NCBI RefSeq assembly: GCF_039962255.1
Contig: NZ_JAMPKY010000001.1
Location: 124,001-188,000 of the forward strand
Direction of reading: 5' to 3'
Length of the DNA stretch: 64,000 bases
Source of the DNA: Leptolyngbya subtilissima AS-A7
Lineage (GTDB): Bacteria > Cyanobacteriota > Cyanobacteriia > Phormidesmidales > Phormidesmidaceae
Shown here: piece by piece, positions 8,507 to 18,037 of the stretch
Layout of the letters: every line of letters begins with the position of its first letter
How positions within the stretch are numbered: position 1 is the stretch's first letter
The notes under the pieces: generated by a model
The model's database searches: none
What the model saw: only the letters and a program-made list of their open reading frames with translations
What the model was told of the DNA's origin: nothing
Made by a program: the position numbers and the translations under genes

Positions 8507-9007
8507 ATGTTTTCTCCCCCCAACCGCATTGCCCCCGGTCCTGGTCAAGAATCCGTCTGGGATTACCCGCGTCCGCCCCGTTTAGAAGACTCGACTCGGC
8601 ACATTCGCGTGGTGTTTAACGGTGTGGTGATTGCCGATTCGCGGCGCACCAAGCGGGTGCTAGAGACTAGCCATCCGCCGACATACTACATTCCTCCTGA
8701 GGATGTACAGATGCAGTATTTTCAGCCGGTACCCCGCTCGACGTTCTGCGAATGGAAAGGGGCAGCGGTGTATTTCACTGTAGCGGTGGGCGAACGGGTG
8801 GCCGAGCAGGTTGCCTGGGCCTATCCTCAGCCTACGGAAGCGTTCGAGAGCATTGCCAACTACATCGCCCTCTACCCCAGCCGCATGGAAGCCTGCTACG
8901 TCGATGATGAGCTGGTGAAGTCCCAGCCTGGCGACTTCTACGGCGGCTGGATTACCTCAGATATCGTTGGCCCCTTTAAAGGCGACCCCGGCACCTGGGG
9001 ATGGTAA
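8507..9007 (+). CDS. DUF427 domain protein
   Basis: 166 residues. The DUF427 core runs through most of the protein: IRVVFNGVVIADSRRTKRVLE, then YYIPPEDV, STFCEWKGAAVYF and YPSRMEACYVDDE, with the typical closing FYGGWITSDI...GPGTWGW-like end. DUF427 folds as a small beta-rich cytosolic domain whose biochemical role is not established. The start ATG at 8507 lies in the repeat-rich spacer and has no strong ribosome-binding site. Repeats flank the gene on both sides, which suggests past expansion or rearrangement here. Confidence 0.92.
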   Translation: MFSPPNRIAPGPGQESVWDYPRPPRLEDSTRHIRVVFNGVVIADSRRTKRVLETSHPPTYYIPPEDVQMQYFQPVPRSTFCEWKGAAVYFTVAVGERVAEQVAWAYPQPTEAFESIANYIALYPSRMEACYVDDELVKSQPGDFYGGWITSDIVGPFKGDPGTWGW

Positions 9008-9030
9008 TTCGGGTGGGCTATCCCTTACTC

Positions 9031-9054
9031 ATCCACCCATCCACCCATCCACCT
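9031..9054. repeat. octamer repeat ATCCACCC x3
   Basis: Three tandem copies of ATCCACCC (last base of the third is T) lie between the DUF427 stop and the stop of the convergent gene at 9053. It is the complement of the GGGTGGAT motif found upstream of the same gene. Confidence 0.8.
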
Positions 9055-9862
9055 ACTCCTCCCCCGTCTCCGAGCTACAGGTCGGCGCAATCCCCAAGTT
9101 GTCGCGGCTGGTGGTCATAATATCCACCGTGCGCTTAAGCTTGGCTTCTAAAAATTGCTTGTGATCGAGTAGCTGGCGCAGCTTTTGGTGACGGGCGATC
9201 GCCAAACTAATCGTGGACAGTTGCTCGGGTGGGCAGGGAAAGTACTGCACCCGACCGTCAGAGTCGAGGCTGCACAGACGATAGCCAGGACGGCCCAGAT
9301 CGGTGCCGGCAGGGGCCGACTGCTCTTGGGGTGACTCTAGCGATTGACACAGCTGCTCGACGTAGCTGGAGAGGGCTTGGGGGTCGCCATGGCGCAGCAG
9401 GGCAGCATCGAGGGCAGCGGCTTGGCCAAGGTGCTCATCTACGGTCTCGAGCCAGCCATCGACGATCGGCCCTTCCATATAGAGGGTCTGAATGCGATGC
9501 ACTGTCTGTTTTAGGTCTTGGTGCCAGGCTTCTACTGCCATTTGAATGTCTTGCAGCACCTTAACTGCTAAGGCTGGGTTGGCGTCGTGGCGGTGGCGGC
9601 TAAAGGTTGGCGATTTGCGGCGCGGTAGCAGGGGCAAATGCGAGAGCTGAGCCTGCACTGGAAAGGGAGCTAGGTGGGCCGGGGCATTCATAGCCTGGAG
9701 CACCGGCTTGGAATCAGCGCCGCTAGCAGGAGTATCGGCGCTGGCGGGCCTGCTGACACCGATGGTAAATGAAACTGGCCGTTGAGCAGAACGTCCTTCC
9801 CCGGCACCCACAGTAGGGGAGGGCACTGCAGAAAACTCAGCAGAATCAAACGAGTTGTCCAT
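9053..9862 (-). CDS. conserved cyanobacterial hypothetical protein
   Basis: 269 residues without membrane segment or signal. Residues 1-85 are low-complexity and Ser/Ala/Pro-rich, probably disordered. Residues 95-175 are helical (LAVKVLQDIQMAVEAWHQDL). The C-terminal part (GYRLCSLDSDGRVQYFPCPPEQL, then LAIARHQKLRQLLDHKQFLEAKL) has the look of a conserved cyanobacterial module ending in a coiled coil. I cannot assign a named family. The 250 bases upstream are A+T-rich and include the dyad AAAGTTT/AAACTTT at 10027-10042, a possible regulatory site. Confidence 0.7.
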   Translation of the reverse strand: MDNSFDSAEFSAVPSPTVGAGEGRSAQRPVSFTIGVSRPASADTPASGADSKPVLQAMNAPAHLAPFPVQAQLSHLPLLPRRKSPTFSRHRHDANPALAVKVLQDIQMAVEAWHQDLKQTVHRIQTLYMEGPIVDGWLETVDEHLGQAAALDAALLRHGDPQALSSYVEQLCQSLESPQEQSAPAGTDLGRPGYRLCSLDSDGRVQYFPCPPEQLSTISLAIARHQKLRQLLDHKQFLEAKLKRTVDIMTTSRDNLGIAPTCSSETGEE

Positions 9863-10114
9863 AGGGCATAAGAGAGACTGAGTCAGGCGGATGAGGGTAG
9901 ATCAGGAACTGACTTGGGAAATGATTGCCCTGGATCAAATGGTTTGAAGGGCAGAGTTAGGCACCATCTGCTCCAATTTATACCTGAATAGTCAGGTTTA
10001 GACCAGCAAAAAGGTTTGCAGGATATAAAGTTTAGAAACTTTCAAATTGCAACCTTAACAACAATTGTTCTAGCTTTTGAACATTTCCTGAGCCCAACTT
10101 AGACGTTTAAGGCC

Positions 10115-11461
10115 CTAGGAAAATCGCTCCTGGCAAAGCTGGCGGAAGTGTTCGCCCCGCTGCTCAAAGTTGGGATACTGATCAAAGCTGGCACAGGCGG
10201 GGGAAAGCAGCACAACTGAGGCCCCCAGGGATGGGGCTACCTCAGCACCCCGCTCCACTGCTCGCTCCATGTTCTCGACAATGGCGTAGTTGCGGTAGCC
10301 TGCGGTCTCTAGGCGCTGGGCAAACTGGGGGGCGGCGTCGCCAATCAGCAGCACGGTGGCGGCCCGTTCGTGAATGCGCTGCACCCAGGCGGTGTCGTCG
10401 CCTTCCTTAGCTTCGCCACCGGCAATCAGCACGGCTGGGGCCTCTACCGATCGCAGCCCCACCTCAGCCGCATCGTAGTTAGTCGCCTTTGAATCATTGA
10501 TGAAATCAATCCCCTGCCAGGTGCAGATGTGCTCTAGCCGATGGGGCACGCCGGGGAAGGTGGTCACTCCAGAGGCGATCGCCTCTGCATCCAGCTCTGC
10601 CAAGCAAGCTGCCGTGACCGCCAGCAGCAGATTTTGCTGGTTGTGGTCACCCACCATGCGTAAGGCATCGGCCCGCACGATAGGAATGCCTTCAAACTTT
10701 ACCCAACCCTCGTCGATGTAGGCGGTGGGTCGCAGGGGCGCAATGGCCCGCTTCCCTGCGGCGCTCGTCCAGTAGGCAGAGGGAAACTCCTCCGGCATGT
10801 GCTGGCGCAGGTAGGGGTCGTCGCCGTTGAACACCGCCAGCTCTGAGCGGTGCATCAGCGTGGCTTTGATCTGGGCGTAGTTCTCGACGGTGCCGTGGCG
10901 CTGCAGGTGGTCGGGGGTGAGCGTAGTCCACAGGCCAATTTGCGGAGCCAGGGTAGCCGAGGCCTCAATCTGGTAGCTGCTCAGCTCGGCAATCACCCAG
11001 TCGGGCACCGTTGATTCTAGGGCCAGTTCGCAGGCGGCATAGCCAATGTTGCCGCAGGCGGGCGCATTGAGCCCAGCGGCCTGGAAGATGGCGGCGGTCA
11101 GGGCCGTGGTAGTGGTTTTGCCGTTGGTACCGGTAATGCCGACCCAAGGGCGATCTTGCAAGAACCGCCAGGCCAGCTCGGTTTCGCCAATGACTTCCAA
11201 TCCGTTCTCGCGGGCGGCTACCAGGGCGGGGCTATCCCACGGCACGCCGGGGCTGACCACTAGCAGGTTGGTGCGGCTATCGGGCACAAAGCTGTAGTCG
11301 AGCAGTACGGTGATGCCGTCCTGGCGTAGGGCTTCCTGCTGGGTGACTAGGGCGGGGCTGGTGCCGCGATCGCTCAGCACTACCTGCCAGCCTTCGCGGT
11401 GCAGCAGCCGCGCTGCCGCTACTCCTGACTTACCCAGACCAATTACATGGGCGTTTTTCAT
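10115..11461 (-). CDS. murD: UDP-N-acetylmuramoylalanine--D-glutamate ligase
   Basis: 448 residues, normal for MurD. It adds D-glutamate to UDP-MurNAc-L-Ala in the cytosolic stage of peptidoglycan synthesis. Residues 4-15 ([12 protein letters not shown]) form the N-terminal nucleotide-binding loop, [12 protein letters not shown] at 108-119 is the ATP-binding P-loop of Mur ligases, and [18 protein letters not shown] and FINDSKATN are family motifs. I chose the ATG at 11461 because the protein then begins at the expected strand; the TTG further up would overlap glyS. It follows glyS after seven bases, so the two are probably co-transcribed. Confidence 0.96.
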   Translation of the reverse strand: MKNAHVIGLGKSGVAAARLLHREGWQVVLSDRGTSPALVTQQEALRQDGITVLLDYSFVPDSRTNLLVVSPGVPWDSPALVAARENGLEVIGETELAWRFLQDRPWVGITGTNGKTTTTALTAAIFQAAGLNAPACGNIGYAACELALESTVPDWVIAELSSYQIEASATLAPQIGLWTTLTPDHLQRHGTVENYAQIKATLMHRSELAVFNGDDPYLRQHMPEEFPSAYWTSAAGKRAIAPLRPTAYIDEGWVKFEGIPIVRADALRMVGDHNQQNLLLAVTAACLAELDAEAIASGVTTFPGVPHRLEHICTWQGIDFINDSKATNYDAAEVGLRSVEAPAVLIAGGEAKEGDDTAWVQRIHERAATVLLIGDAAPQFAQRLETAGYRNYAIVENMERAVERGAEVAPSLGASVVLLSPACASFDQYPNFEQRGEHFRQLCQERFS

Positions 11462-11468
11462 GGCATCG

Positions 11469-13604
11469 CTATCCCTTAACGATAGCGCCAAAGTCGCCCA
11501 GTACCAGGGCGTGGTTGCGCAGCAGCCCCAGCAGGTTGAGGCGGTTTTGCCGCACCGCTGGCTCGTCGGCCATCACCAGCACGCTGTCGGGGCCATCAAA
11601 GAAGCCGCTGACCACCGGGGCTACCTGCTCTAGGCCCGCCACCAACCGGTCGTAGTCACGGCTAGCCTGGGCTGCCTGGGTCTGGGGCACCAGGGTTTTG
11701 AGCGCTGCCAAGAAGGCATGCTCGGCCTTAGCCTCTAGCTTGACCTCAGCAATCACGCCCTCGGGGTCGAGCACATTGGTGTCGAGGGTGCCCTGGGCGG
11801 CCAGGCGGGTGGCCCGGTTTACGGTTTCGTAGACCTTATCCATGCGGCCGTTACGGCGCATAGCTTGCAAGAACAGGGCGCGATCCTTGACATCTAGCGG
11901 ATCGCTGAGGGCGCGATCGCTCAGTACCGCGTTCACCAAGTCGTAGTCGATGCCCTGCTCGTCTTGCAGCAGCGTCTGCACCCGCTGCAAGAAAAAGTCG
12001 TGGAGCTGGGTGCGCAGCGCTTCGGGGGCGTTGATCGCCAGGGTTGGATCCTGAGCAAAGTCTTGCACCACGGTATCGAGCAGTTTCGCCAAATTTAGGG
12101 GCAGCCCCGCCGCCCAGATAATATTTAGCACCGCGTTGGCGGCCCGCCGCAGGGCGAAGGGGTCTGAGGAGCCCGTGGGCAGCTGGCCAGTGCTAAAAAT
12201 GCCAACTAGAGTGTCGAGGCGATCGGCAATGCCCACCACCTGCCCGGCCAGGGTTTGGGGCAGGCTATCCTGTGCGCCCTTTGGCAAATAGTGCTCGACA
12301 ATGGCGGTGGCTACGGCCTCCGGCTCGCCGCTGTGGAGGGCATACTTTTGCCCCATCACCCCCTGGAGTTCGGGAAACTCGCCCACCATTTGGGTGACCA
12401 GGTCGGCCTTACACAGATAGGCGGCGCGGCGAATATGCTGGCGGGGCTGAGCTCCTAGGTTGAGCTGGTCGCAGAGGTGGTCGGCCACGGTGCCAATCCG
12501 CTTTACCTTGGCGGCCATGGAGCCCAGCCGTTCTTCAAAAGTGACGGTTTCGAGCTTGGCCACAAAGGCGTCGAGGGGCTGGGCGCGATCGGCGTCGAAG
12601 AAAAACTTGCCGTCGGAAAGGCGGGCGCGAATCACCCGAGCGTTGCCCTCGGCGATAATTGCGTTTTTGCTGGGGTCGCCGTTGGAGATGGTGATAAAGC
12701 TAGGCATCAGCGCCAACCCTTCGGCCTTCTGCTTCAGCGGAAAGTAGCGCTGGTGGCTCTCCATTTCGATGATGGCGACCTCTGGCGGCAGGTCGAGAAA
12801 TTCGGTGTCGAACTTGCCCACGACGGCGGTGGGCCATTCCACCAGATTAGTGACTTCGTCGAGCAGGGCAGCAGAAATCATCGGCACGCCCCCCAGGGAC
12901 TTGGCCTTCTCCTCGACCTGGTGCTGAATTAGCAGGCAACGGGCGGCGGGGTCGATTTCAACGTAGGCGTCGCGCAGTGCCTCGACGTAGTCTTGGGCGC
13001 GACGTAGTGGTACGGGCTCAGGGTGCAGCACGCGGTGACCCTGAGAGATGCGATCGCTCGTACAGACCAGCGACCCATTCTCGAGGGTGATGGGCAGCAC
13101 CTCGTTATCCATCAGCGCCACCAGCCAGCGAATCGGGCGCGGAAAGCGCAGGTCGCCGTCGCCCCAGCGCATAAACCGCTTGCCCTCCAGCCCCAAAATC
13201 CACTGGGGAATCAGCTCGGTCAAAATATCGGTGGCCGCCCGCCCCCGAATCTCTTGATTGACAAACACAAACGATCCCTTGTCGGTGTCGCGCACCTCTA
13301 GGGCAGATACATCTACGCCCCTAGATTTAGCAAAGCCCTCGGCGGCTTTAGTCGGCTGACCATCCTTAAAGGCCGCCTGGGCCGGGGGGCCTTTGACCTC
13401 TTCCTGGCGATCGGGCTGGCGCACGGGCAGCCCGTCGAGCATCACCGCCAGGCGGCGGGGGGTGCCATAGAAGCGCACCGCTTCGGGGGCTAGAGCTTGC
13501 TCTGTCAATTCGGCAGGAATCCGGGTCTGCCACTGGTGGAGGGCATCGCTAACGAAACTGGCGGGCAGTTCTTCGGTGCCAACTTCCAGTAAAAATGTCG
13601 CCAT
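11469..13604 (-). CDS. glyS: glycine--tRNA ligase beta subunit
   Basis: 711 residues, the normal length of the beta subunit of the heterotetrameric (alpha2beta2) bacterial glycyl-tRNA synthetase. It starts [17 protein letters not shown], the family signature. Other typical segments are [31 protein letters not shown], and the C-terminal HD-like and anticodon-binding parts. The alpha subunit gene (glyQ) is not in this window, as is usual in cyanobacteria, where the two genes are often unlinked. murD follows after seven bases. Confidence 0.97.
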   Translation of the reverse strand: MATFLLEVGTEELPASFVSDALHQWQTRIPAELTEQALAPEAVRFYGTPRRLAVMLDGLPVRQPDRQEEVKGPPAQAAFKDGQPTKAAEGFAKSRGVDVSALEVRDTDKGSFVFVNQEIRGRAATDILTELIPQWILGLEGKRFMRWGDGDLRFPRPIRWLVALMDNEVLPITLENGSLVCTSDRISQGHRVLHPEPVPLRRAQDYVEALRDAYVEIDPAARCLLIQHQVEEKAKSLGGVPMISAALLDEVTNLVEWPTAVVGKFDTEFLDLPPEVAIIEMESHQRYFPLKQKAEGLALMPSFITISNGDPSKNAIIAEGNARVIRARLSDGKFFFDADRAQPLDAFVAKLETVTFEERLGSMAAKVKRIGTVADHLCDQLNLGAQPRQHIRRAAYLCKADLVTQMVGEFPELQGVMGQKYALHSGEPEAVATAIVEHYLPKGAQDSLPQTLAGQVVGIADRLDTLVGIFSTGQLPTGSSDPFALRRAANAVLNIIWAAGLPLNLAKLLDTVVQDFAQDPTLAINAPEALRTQLHDFFLQRVQTLLQDEQGIDYDLVNAVLSDRALSDPLDVKDRALFLQAMRRNGRMDKVYETVNRATRLAAQGTLDTNVLDPEGVIAEVKLEAKAEHAFLAALKTLVPQTQAAQASRDYDRLVAGLEQVAPVVSGFFDGPDSVLVMADEPAVRQNRLNLLGLLRNHALVLGDFGAIVKG

Positions 13605-13730
13605 AGAGTAGAGGTATGAGTTAACCGGGCATGATCTCGGGGGCCGTCTTGAGCACTGTACCGGGCTAAGCTATGCCGTGTTTACAGGATAGCTAGCTCA
13701 GCGGCCCGAATTTTTAGTCTCCCCAGTCTA

Positions 13731-14960
13731 TCAAGCTTTTTGCTCAGGGCCGCTGTATTGATAGGTAGTCAAATAGCCATGACCTTTGACCATCACCTGG
13801 CCCACTTCTTCAAAGGTATAGCGGTGTTTGAGGTGCTGGTAAGTCGCCTCGGTAATTTGAATTTTGCCCGGCACGCCGTGGGACTCCATGCGGCTGGCGA
13901 TATTGACAGCATCGCCCCAGAGGTCGTAGCTAAACTTTTTAATGCCAATCACTCCGGCCACCACCGGCCCAGTGTTGATGCCAATGCGCAGCTCAAACTT
14001 TTGCCCATCGTTGCGGGTGATGTGGGCGGCCGCTTCCTGCATAGCCAAGGCCATTTCCATGATGGCCTCGGCATGGTCTGGTCTGGGCAAAGGCAGCCCC
14101 CCCACTACCATGTAGGCATCGCCGATAGTCTTGATTTTCTCTAGCTGGTACTGCTCGGCCAGGCGATCGAAGGCCGAGAAAATCTGATTGAGCCAGTTGA
14201 CCAGCTCTAGGGGGCTAATCTGAGCGGCCAGGGGAGTGAAGTTAACAATGTCGGCAAACAAAATCGTGACGTCGTCGAAGCGCTCGGCCAACGACCCCTC
14301 GAGCTGTTTGAGCTTGTCGACCACCGCCCGCGGCAGAATGTTTAACAATAGCTGCTCTGACTTTTGCTGCTCCAGGCGTAGGGCCTGCTGGGCCTGTTCG
14401 CGCTCCTGCATTTCTTGCTGAAGCTGAAGATTTTGAGCCTGCAAAAGCTGGGCTTGGCGGCGCAGAGCCTTTTGCAGATCGGCCAAGAGGTTAGTGGCGC
14501 TGCCCGCCGAGACCGCCCGCTGTGCCTGCTGCCGCAGCCGTCGCTGCATGCGGTGGGTGGTCACCTGGGCCTTAATGCGGGCGGCGGCCTCTTCAACCCA
14601 GAGAGCCTGGTCTATGTAGTCGACCACGCCAAATTCAAAGGCCCGCAGGCGTCGAGCCAGGGCCTGATCTCGGCCAATTACGGCTATGGCTACCTGGCGA
14701 GTGAGGGGCCGTTTTTTGAGGCGGTGACACAGCCGCATAGCGGCCGTATCAAACTGCTCTAGTGCTAGCAAAATTAGGTCGGGAGGAGTTGCTTCGGCTG
14801 CCGCAATGATGTCGTCTTCGCCAGTGGCCTGGTGCACCTCGTAGCCCGCGGCTCGTAGCACGTCTAATAACTCCACCAGAGGCCCCAAGGGGCTATCGGC
14901 CACTGGTGCCACTAAAATGATGCCGGGAATTGCGCCGGAATCTGGCGAAGCGTTGGTCAT
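13731..14960 (-). CDS. class III adenylate cyclase with degenerate receiver domain
   Basis: 409 residues from the ATG at 14960. Residues about 10-135 have a CheY-like receiver fold (GIILVAPVADS...PPDLILLALEQFD), but the phosphorylatable Asp position is Ala, so phospho-control is unlikely. A coiled coil of about 80 residues (Gln-rich, QAQLLQAQNLQLQQEM) connects to the catalytic domain. That domain shows the metal-binding FADIVNF and GDAYMVVGG motifs. Lys in EKIKTIGD and Asp in YDLWGD match ATP rather than GTP specificity, predicting cAMP synthesis. Cytosolic, with no membrane segment. The input of the receiver-like domain is unknown; a protein partner is possible. Confidence 0.93.
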   Translation of the reverse strand: MTNASPDSGAIPGIILVAPVADSPLGPLVELLDVLRAAGYEVHQATGEDDIIAAAEATPPDLILLALEQFDTAAMRLCHRLKKRPLTRQVAIAVIGRDQALARRLRAFEFGVVDYIDQALWVEEAAARIKAQVTTHRMQRRLRQQAQRAVSAGSATNLLADLQKALRRQAQLLQAQNLQLQQEMQEREQAQQALRLEQQKSEQLLLNILPRAVVDKLKQLEGSLAERFDDVTILFADIVNFTPLAAQISPLELVNWLNQIFSAFDRLAEQYQLEKIKTIGDAYMVVGGLPLPRPDHAEAIMEMALAMQEAAAHITRNDGQKFELRIGINTGPVVAGVIGIKKFSYDLWGDAVNIASRMESHGVPGKIQITEATYQHLKHRYTFEEVGQVMVKGHGYLTTYQYSGPEQKA

Positions 14961-15240
14961 GGGGCCCTGGAGCAAGAATGACAGCCCCCATAACTATAGG
15001 CGCTGACCCGGAGGCGCAGAACAGTCACCGTCAATAAGCACCCTGCGGTGGGGCAGAGGATAAGCATCCTAGTTGGGGCTAAGCCCTGCCATGCTGCCCT
15101 CGGTCAAGGGCATAGTGCCTCAGTTATAGCGCTCCCTAATCAATTCATGGTTGAATCGGGGAAAACCGGATCAACTGCATCACCGGATAGCTTGAGGGCT
15201 GATTTCGCTGATTGGCGGTTTCTAGAACGGGTTTTGGTCT

Positions 15241-16140
15241 ATGGCAGCGTGCGACAACAATCCGTTTCTGGTCCTGAAAGCCCGGCTGGTGGTGGCGACG
15301 TTTTTTGCTATTTTCATCGGCTGGCTCATGGTGTTGGGCACTCTGGGGGCCCTAGAGCTGTTGCCCCTGGAGGGCGATGACCCAATTTTGGCGCCCATCC
15401 TCTACAGCCTAATTTTTTTGGGCCTGTGCGGATCGATCTTGCTGGCGGCCCGGCGATCGGGCTTGCCCCTCAACCTGGCGGCGCTGCTGGGCTCTTGGCC
15501 TAGACGGCTGGCTTGGGTGCAGCTGCTGTGGCTGGTGGCGGGAGTGTTTCTGTTTTCGCTGGGGGCGTTTCAAGTGTCGTACCTAGGTTTGTCCGTGGTG
15601 GCTCCGGGGCTGGTGGAGGCCACGCTGCGGCAGTCGCTGCTGCTATCGGCTGACCAAGCGACGGATCCGAGTCTCTATAACGGGCTGATGCTGTTTTCGG
15701 TGTTGGTGGTGGCTCCCATTACCGAGGAGTTCATTTTTCGTGGTGTGCTGCTGCACCGCTGGGGGATGAAGTGGGGGGTGCGCCCGGCCATTGTGTTGAC
15801 CTCGGTGCTGTTTGGGGTGCTGCACTCCAATTTGATCGGGCTGTTTGTGTTTGGGGTGGTGATGTCGCTGCTGTACCTGAGTACGCGATCGCTGCTGGTG
15901 CCCATGGCCGCCCACGCGATCAACAATGCGATCGCCTCAGGCATAGACGTTCTCTCTAACCAGCCCACCGCCAACACTATCGACACCCTGGCGGAGTTTC
16001 GCGCCAGCTGGTGGCTGGGGGTGCTCTGCTTGCTGGTGTCGGCTCCCTGGGTTTTGCGCTATGTGGTCTATCACTGGCCCAAGCATCGGGCGCTGCTGCC
16101 CTACTTCGCTAACCAAGGTTGCCGCCGCCACCCTGAGTAA
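15241..16140 (+). CDS. CPBP (CAAX-type) intramembrane metalloprotease
   Basis: 299 residues with about seven or eight hydrophobic segments. The CPBP/Abi motifs are all present: EEFIFRG (motif 1, Glu-Glu and Arg), FGVLHS (motif 2, His) and HAINNAIA (motif 3, His and Asn). The family comprises membrane-embedded glutamic or metalloproteases related to eukaryotic Rce1; substrates here are unknown. The ATG at 15241 gives a protein beginning just before the first membrane segment. A strong terminator lies about 190 bases downstream of the stop. Confidence 0.93.
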   Translation: MAACDNNPFLVLKARLVVATFFAIFIGWLMVLGTLGALELLPLEGDDPILAPILYSLIFLGLCGSILLAARRSGLPLNLAALLGSWPRRLAWVQLLWLVAGVFLFSLGAFQVSYLGLSVVAPGLVEATLRQSLLLSADQATDPSLYNGLMLFSVLVVAPITEEFIFRGVLLHRWGMKWGVRPAIVLTSVLFGVLHSNLIGLFVFGVVMSLLYLSTRSLLVPMAAHAINNAIASGIDVLSNQPTANTIDTLAEFRASWWLGVLCLLVSAPWVLRYVVYHWPKHRALLPYFANQGCRRHPE

Positions 16141-16332
16141 TACCACCGGCCTTGCCCTTCCCTGCCTGGGGAAAGTTGGCCAGGTTACGTAATTCCCTGG
16201 ACGCCGCCAGGGTCGAAACCGAAGAGAATAAATTTAATTCTGAAGAACGCATGCAGGTCAGCTCAGCGGCTCACTTGGGGGCATTTGAACCTAAGAGCTG
16301 GTTTGTTTGAGAAAGCGTCCTTACAGGTAAAT

Positions 16333-16378
16333 GTGTCTGACTCCAGGGGGCTTTCAGGGGTCAGACACTTTTATTTTT
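16333..16378 (+). terminator. Rho-independent terminator
   Basis: A 12-bp stem (GTGTCTGACTCC at 16333-16344 with 16357-16368, one G-T wobble), a 12-base loop, then TTTTATTTTT. Very strong candidate on the + strand, about 190 bases after the protease gene. Confidence 0.85.
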
Positions 16379-16421
16379 GGGGTGGTCCACAGAGGTGGAC
16401 GCCTTGGTTGTGTGGTTCCGT

Positions 16422-16462
16422 AGCAGCGTCCTTCTCCTTTGGGAGGGGGACGTTGCTGTTTT
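16422..16462 (+). terminator. second terminator-like hairpin
   Basis: AGCAGCGTCC (16422-16431) pairs with GGACGTTGCT (16448-16457) with one wobble, and the loop itself can pair (CTCC/GGGAG). It is followed by GTTTTGG, a short T run. It lies about 50 bases after the first terminator. Confidence 0.5.
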
Positions 16463-16570
16463 GGGGCCTGAGGCTGTGATAGTCAAAGACTGGCGAAAGG
16501 CCAACGCAGGGGGGGGAATCTGCCCTACAGTGGGCTATGGAAAACTCGCCTACTGCTCCGGAGTCTGCCG

Positions 16571-18001
16571 TTGCCTCAGCTCAATCGCGCCCAGCCGCCC
16601 CTTGGCTTTATTCCGCCCCGCTACAAGTCCTGGGTGGTGCAGGGCTGCTATATCGTGCTGCCCCTGATGCTGCGGCTGCGGCTGCGGCCCTGGCTGCCGG
16701 CGGGCATTTGGCCGGTGACCTGCCACAATCCTGAGGTGTTGGCGGATTGCTTTCGTCAATTTCAGACGGGCAAAATTCGGCTGATGATGGCCTTTCGCCA
16801 CAGCCAGGTTGACGATCCGTTGTGCCTGTCGTATCTGTTTTCGCGACTGGTGCCTCGGGCGGCCCGTCAGCGCGGTTTTAGCCTCAAGCGACCGCTGCAC
16901 AGCTTTTTTATGTACGACCGGGGCATGCCTCTCTGGGCAGGGCGCTGGCTAGGCTGGTTTTTCGCCGCCATTGGGGGCATTCCGGTGCACCGGGGTCGGC
17001 GGCTTGACCTTAAGGCCCTGAAGGCGGTGCGCGAACGGATGATGAATGCGCCGCTGCCGGTGACGATTGCCCCCGAGGGCGCCACCAATGGTCACGGCGA
17101 AGTGATCAGCGACCTGGAACCGGGCACGGCTCAGCTGGCCTTTTGGGCGGTAGAAGATCTGCAAAAAGCGGGGCGTTCGGAGCAGGTGCTGCTGCTGCCG
17201 GTGGGGCTGCGCTACATCTACCCCCGCCCCGACTGGGCGGCCTTGAATCGGCTGCTGGCCCAGCTAGAGGCTGATTGTGGCTTGCCGGTGCAGTCGTTTA
17301 GTGAGCCGACGGCCATGGGGCCAGAAGACTACTATCCTCGGCTGCTGACCCTGGGGCGGCACCTGCTGGGCCGGTTAGAGCAGTTTTACCAGCAGTTCTA
17401 TAATCTGTCGCCAGCTGCCGAGCCCGAAGATTCTGAACATCCCGCCGCGATCGCCCAGCGGTTGAGCCCCTTGTTAGACGGCTCGCTCAAGATCGGGGAG
17501 CGATTCTTTGGCCTACCCCATACGGGAACTTTGGTGACCCGCTGCCGCCGCCTCGAAGAAGCGGGGTGGGCCTATATTTACCGCGAAGACATTGCTGACC
17601 TGAAGCAGCTCTCAGCCTTCGATCGCGGCTTGGCCAACTGGATGTCGGAGGAAGCCACGCTGCACATGCGGCATATGCGCTTAGTAGAAAGCTTTGTGGC
17701 GGTGACGGGCACCTACGTAAAAGACAAGCCTACCTTTGAGCGCTTTGCTGAAACTACCCTGATTCTCTTTGACTTGGTGGAGCGGGTGAAGGGGACAAGG
17801 GTGCCCAAACGTCCCCAGCTGGGTACTCGCCAGGCGGTGATCAGTTTGGGGGAGCCGATGAATATTAACGATCGCTGGTCTGACTATGCCGAGTCACGGC
17901 GATCGGCGAAGGCTGCGGTGGAGACGTTAACGGCGGATATTCAAGCGGCAATGGAGGAGCTAATTCTGACGGCTGATGCCGCTGGGGGAGAGGCGTCATG
18001 A
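16571..18001 (+). CDS. PlsC-like acyltransferase
   Basis: 476 residues. The lysophospholipid acyltransferase motifs are visible: FRHSQVDDP (the HX4D catalytic block, residues about 75-83), GGIPVHRGR (block II) and IAPEGATNG (block III). It is likely to transfer an acyl group to a glycerophospholipid or similar alcohol at the membrane. The C-terminal 230 residues are unlike the short PlsC enzymes and are typical of a longer cyanobacterial branch. No ATG lies in frame near the N-terminus; the TTG at 16571 gives a start close to the conserved AQPPLGFIPP segment. It lies 36 bases upstream of the SDR gene, probably one operon. Confidence 0.85.
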   Translation: MPQLNRAQPPLGFIPPRYKSWVVQGCYIVLPLMLRLRLRPWLPAGIWPVTCHNPEVLADCFRQFQTGKIRLMMAFRHSQVDDPLCLSYLFSRLVPRAARQRGFSLKRPLHSFFMYDRGMPLWAGRWLGWFFAAIGGIPVHRGRRLDLKALKAVRERMMNAPLPVTIAPEGATNGHGEVISDLEPGTAQLAFWAVEDLQKAGRSEQVLLLPVGLRYIYPRPDWAALNRLLAQLEADCGLPVQSFSEPTAMGPEDYYPRLLTLGRHLLGRLEQFYQQFYNLSPAAEPEDSEHPAAIAQRLSPLLDGSLKIGERFFGLPHTGTLVTRCRRLEEAGWAYIYREDIADLKQLSAFDRGLANWMSEEATLHMRHMRLVESFVAVTGTYVKDKPTFERFAETTLILFDLVERVKGTRVPKRPQLGTRQAVISLGEPMNINDRWSDYAESRRSAKAAVETLTADIQAAMEELILTADAAGGEAS

Positions 18002-18037
18002 CCCAGAAGTCTAACTTTGTGGAATGGCCGAGCCGCT

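Larger units (their letters stand above)
16141..16570. other. intergenic region with tandem hairpins; possible small RNA
   Basis: 430 bases with no credible protein-coding frame. It contains a small hairpin (CCCTGG/CCAGGG near 16196-16213) and then two terminator-like stems (16333-16378 and 16422-16462). The first lies too far from the protease stop to need explaining only as its terminator, so a short non-coding transcript ending there is possible. No promoter was convincing. Confidence 0.35.
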
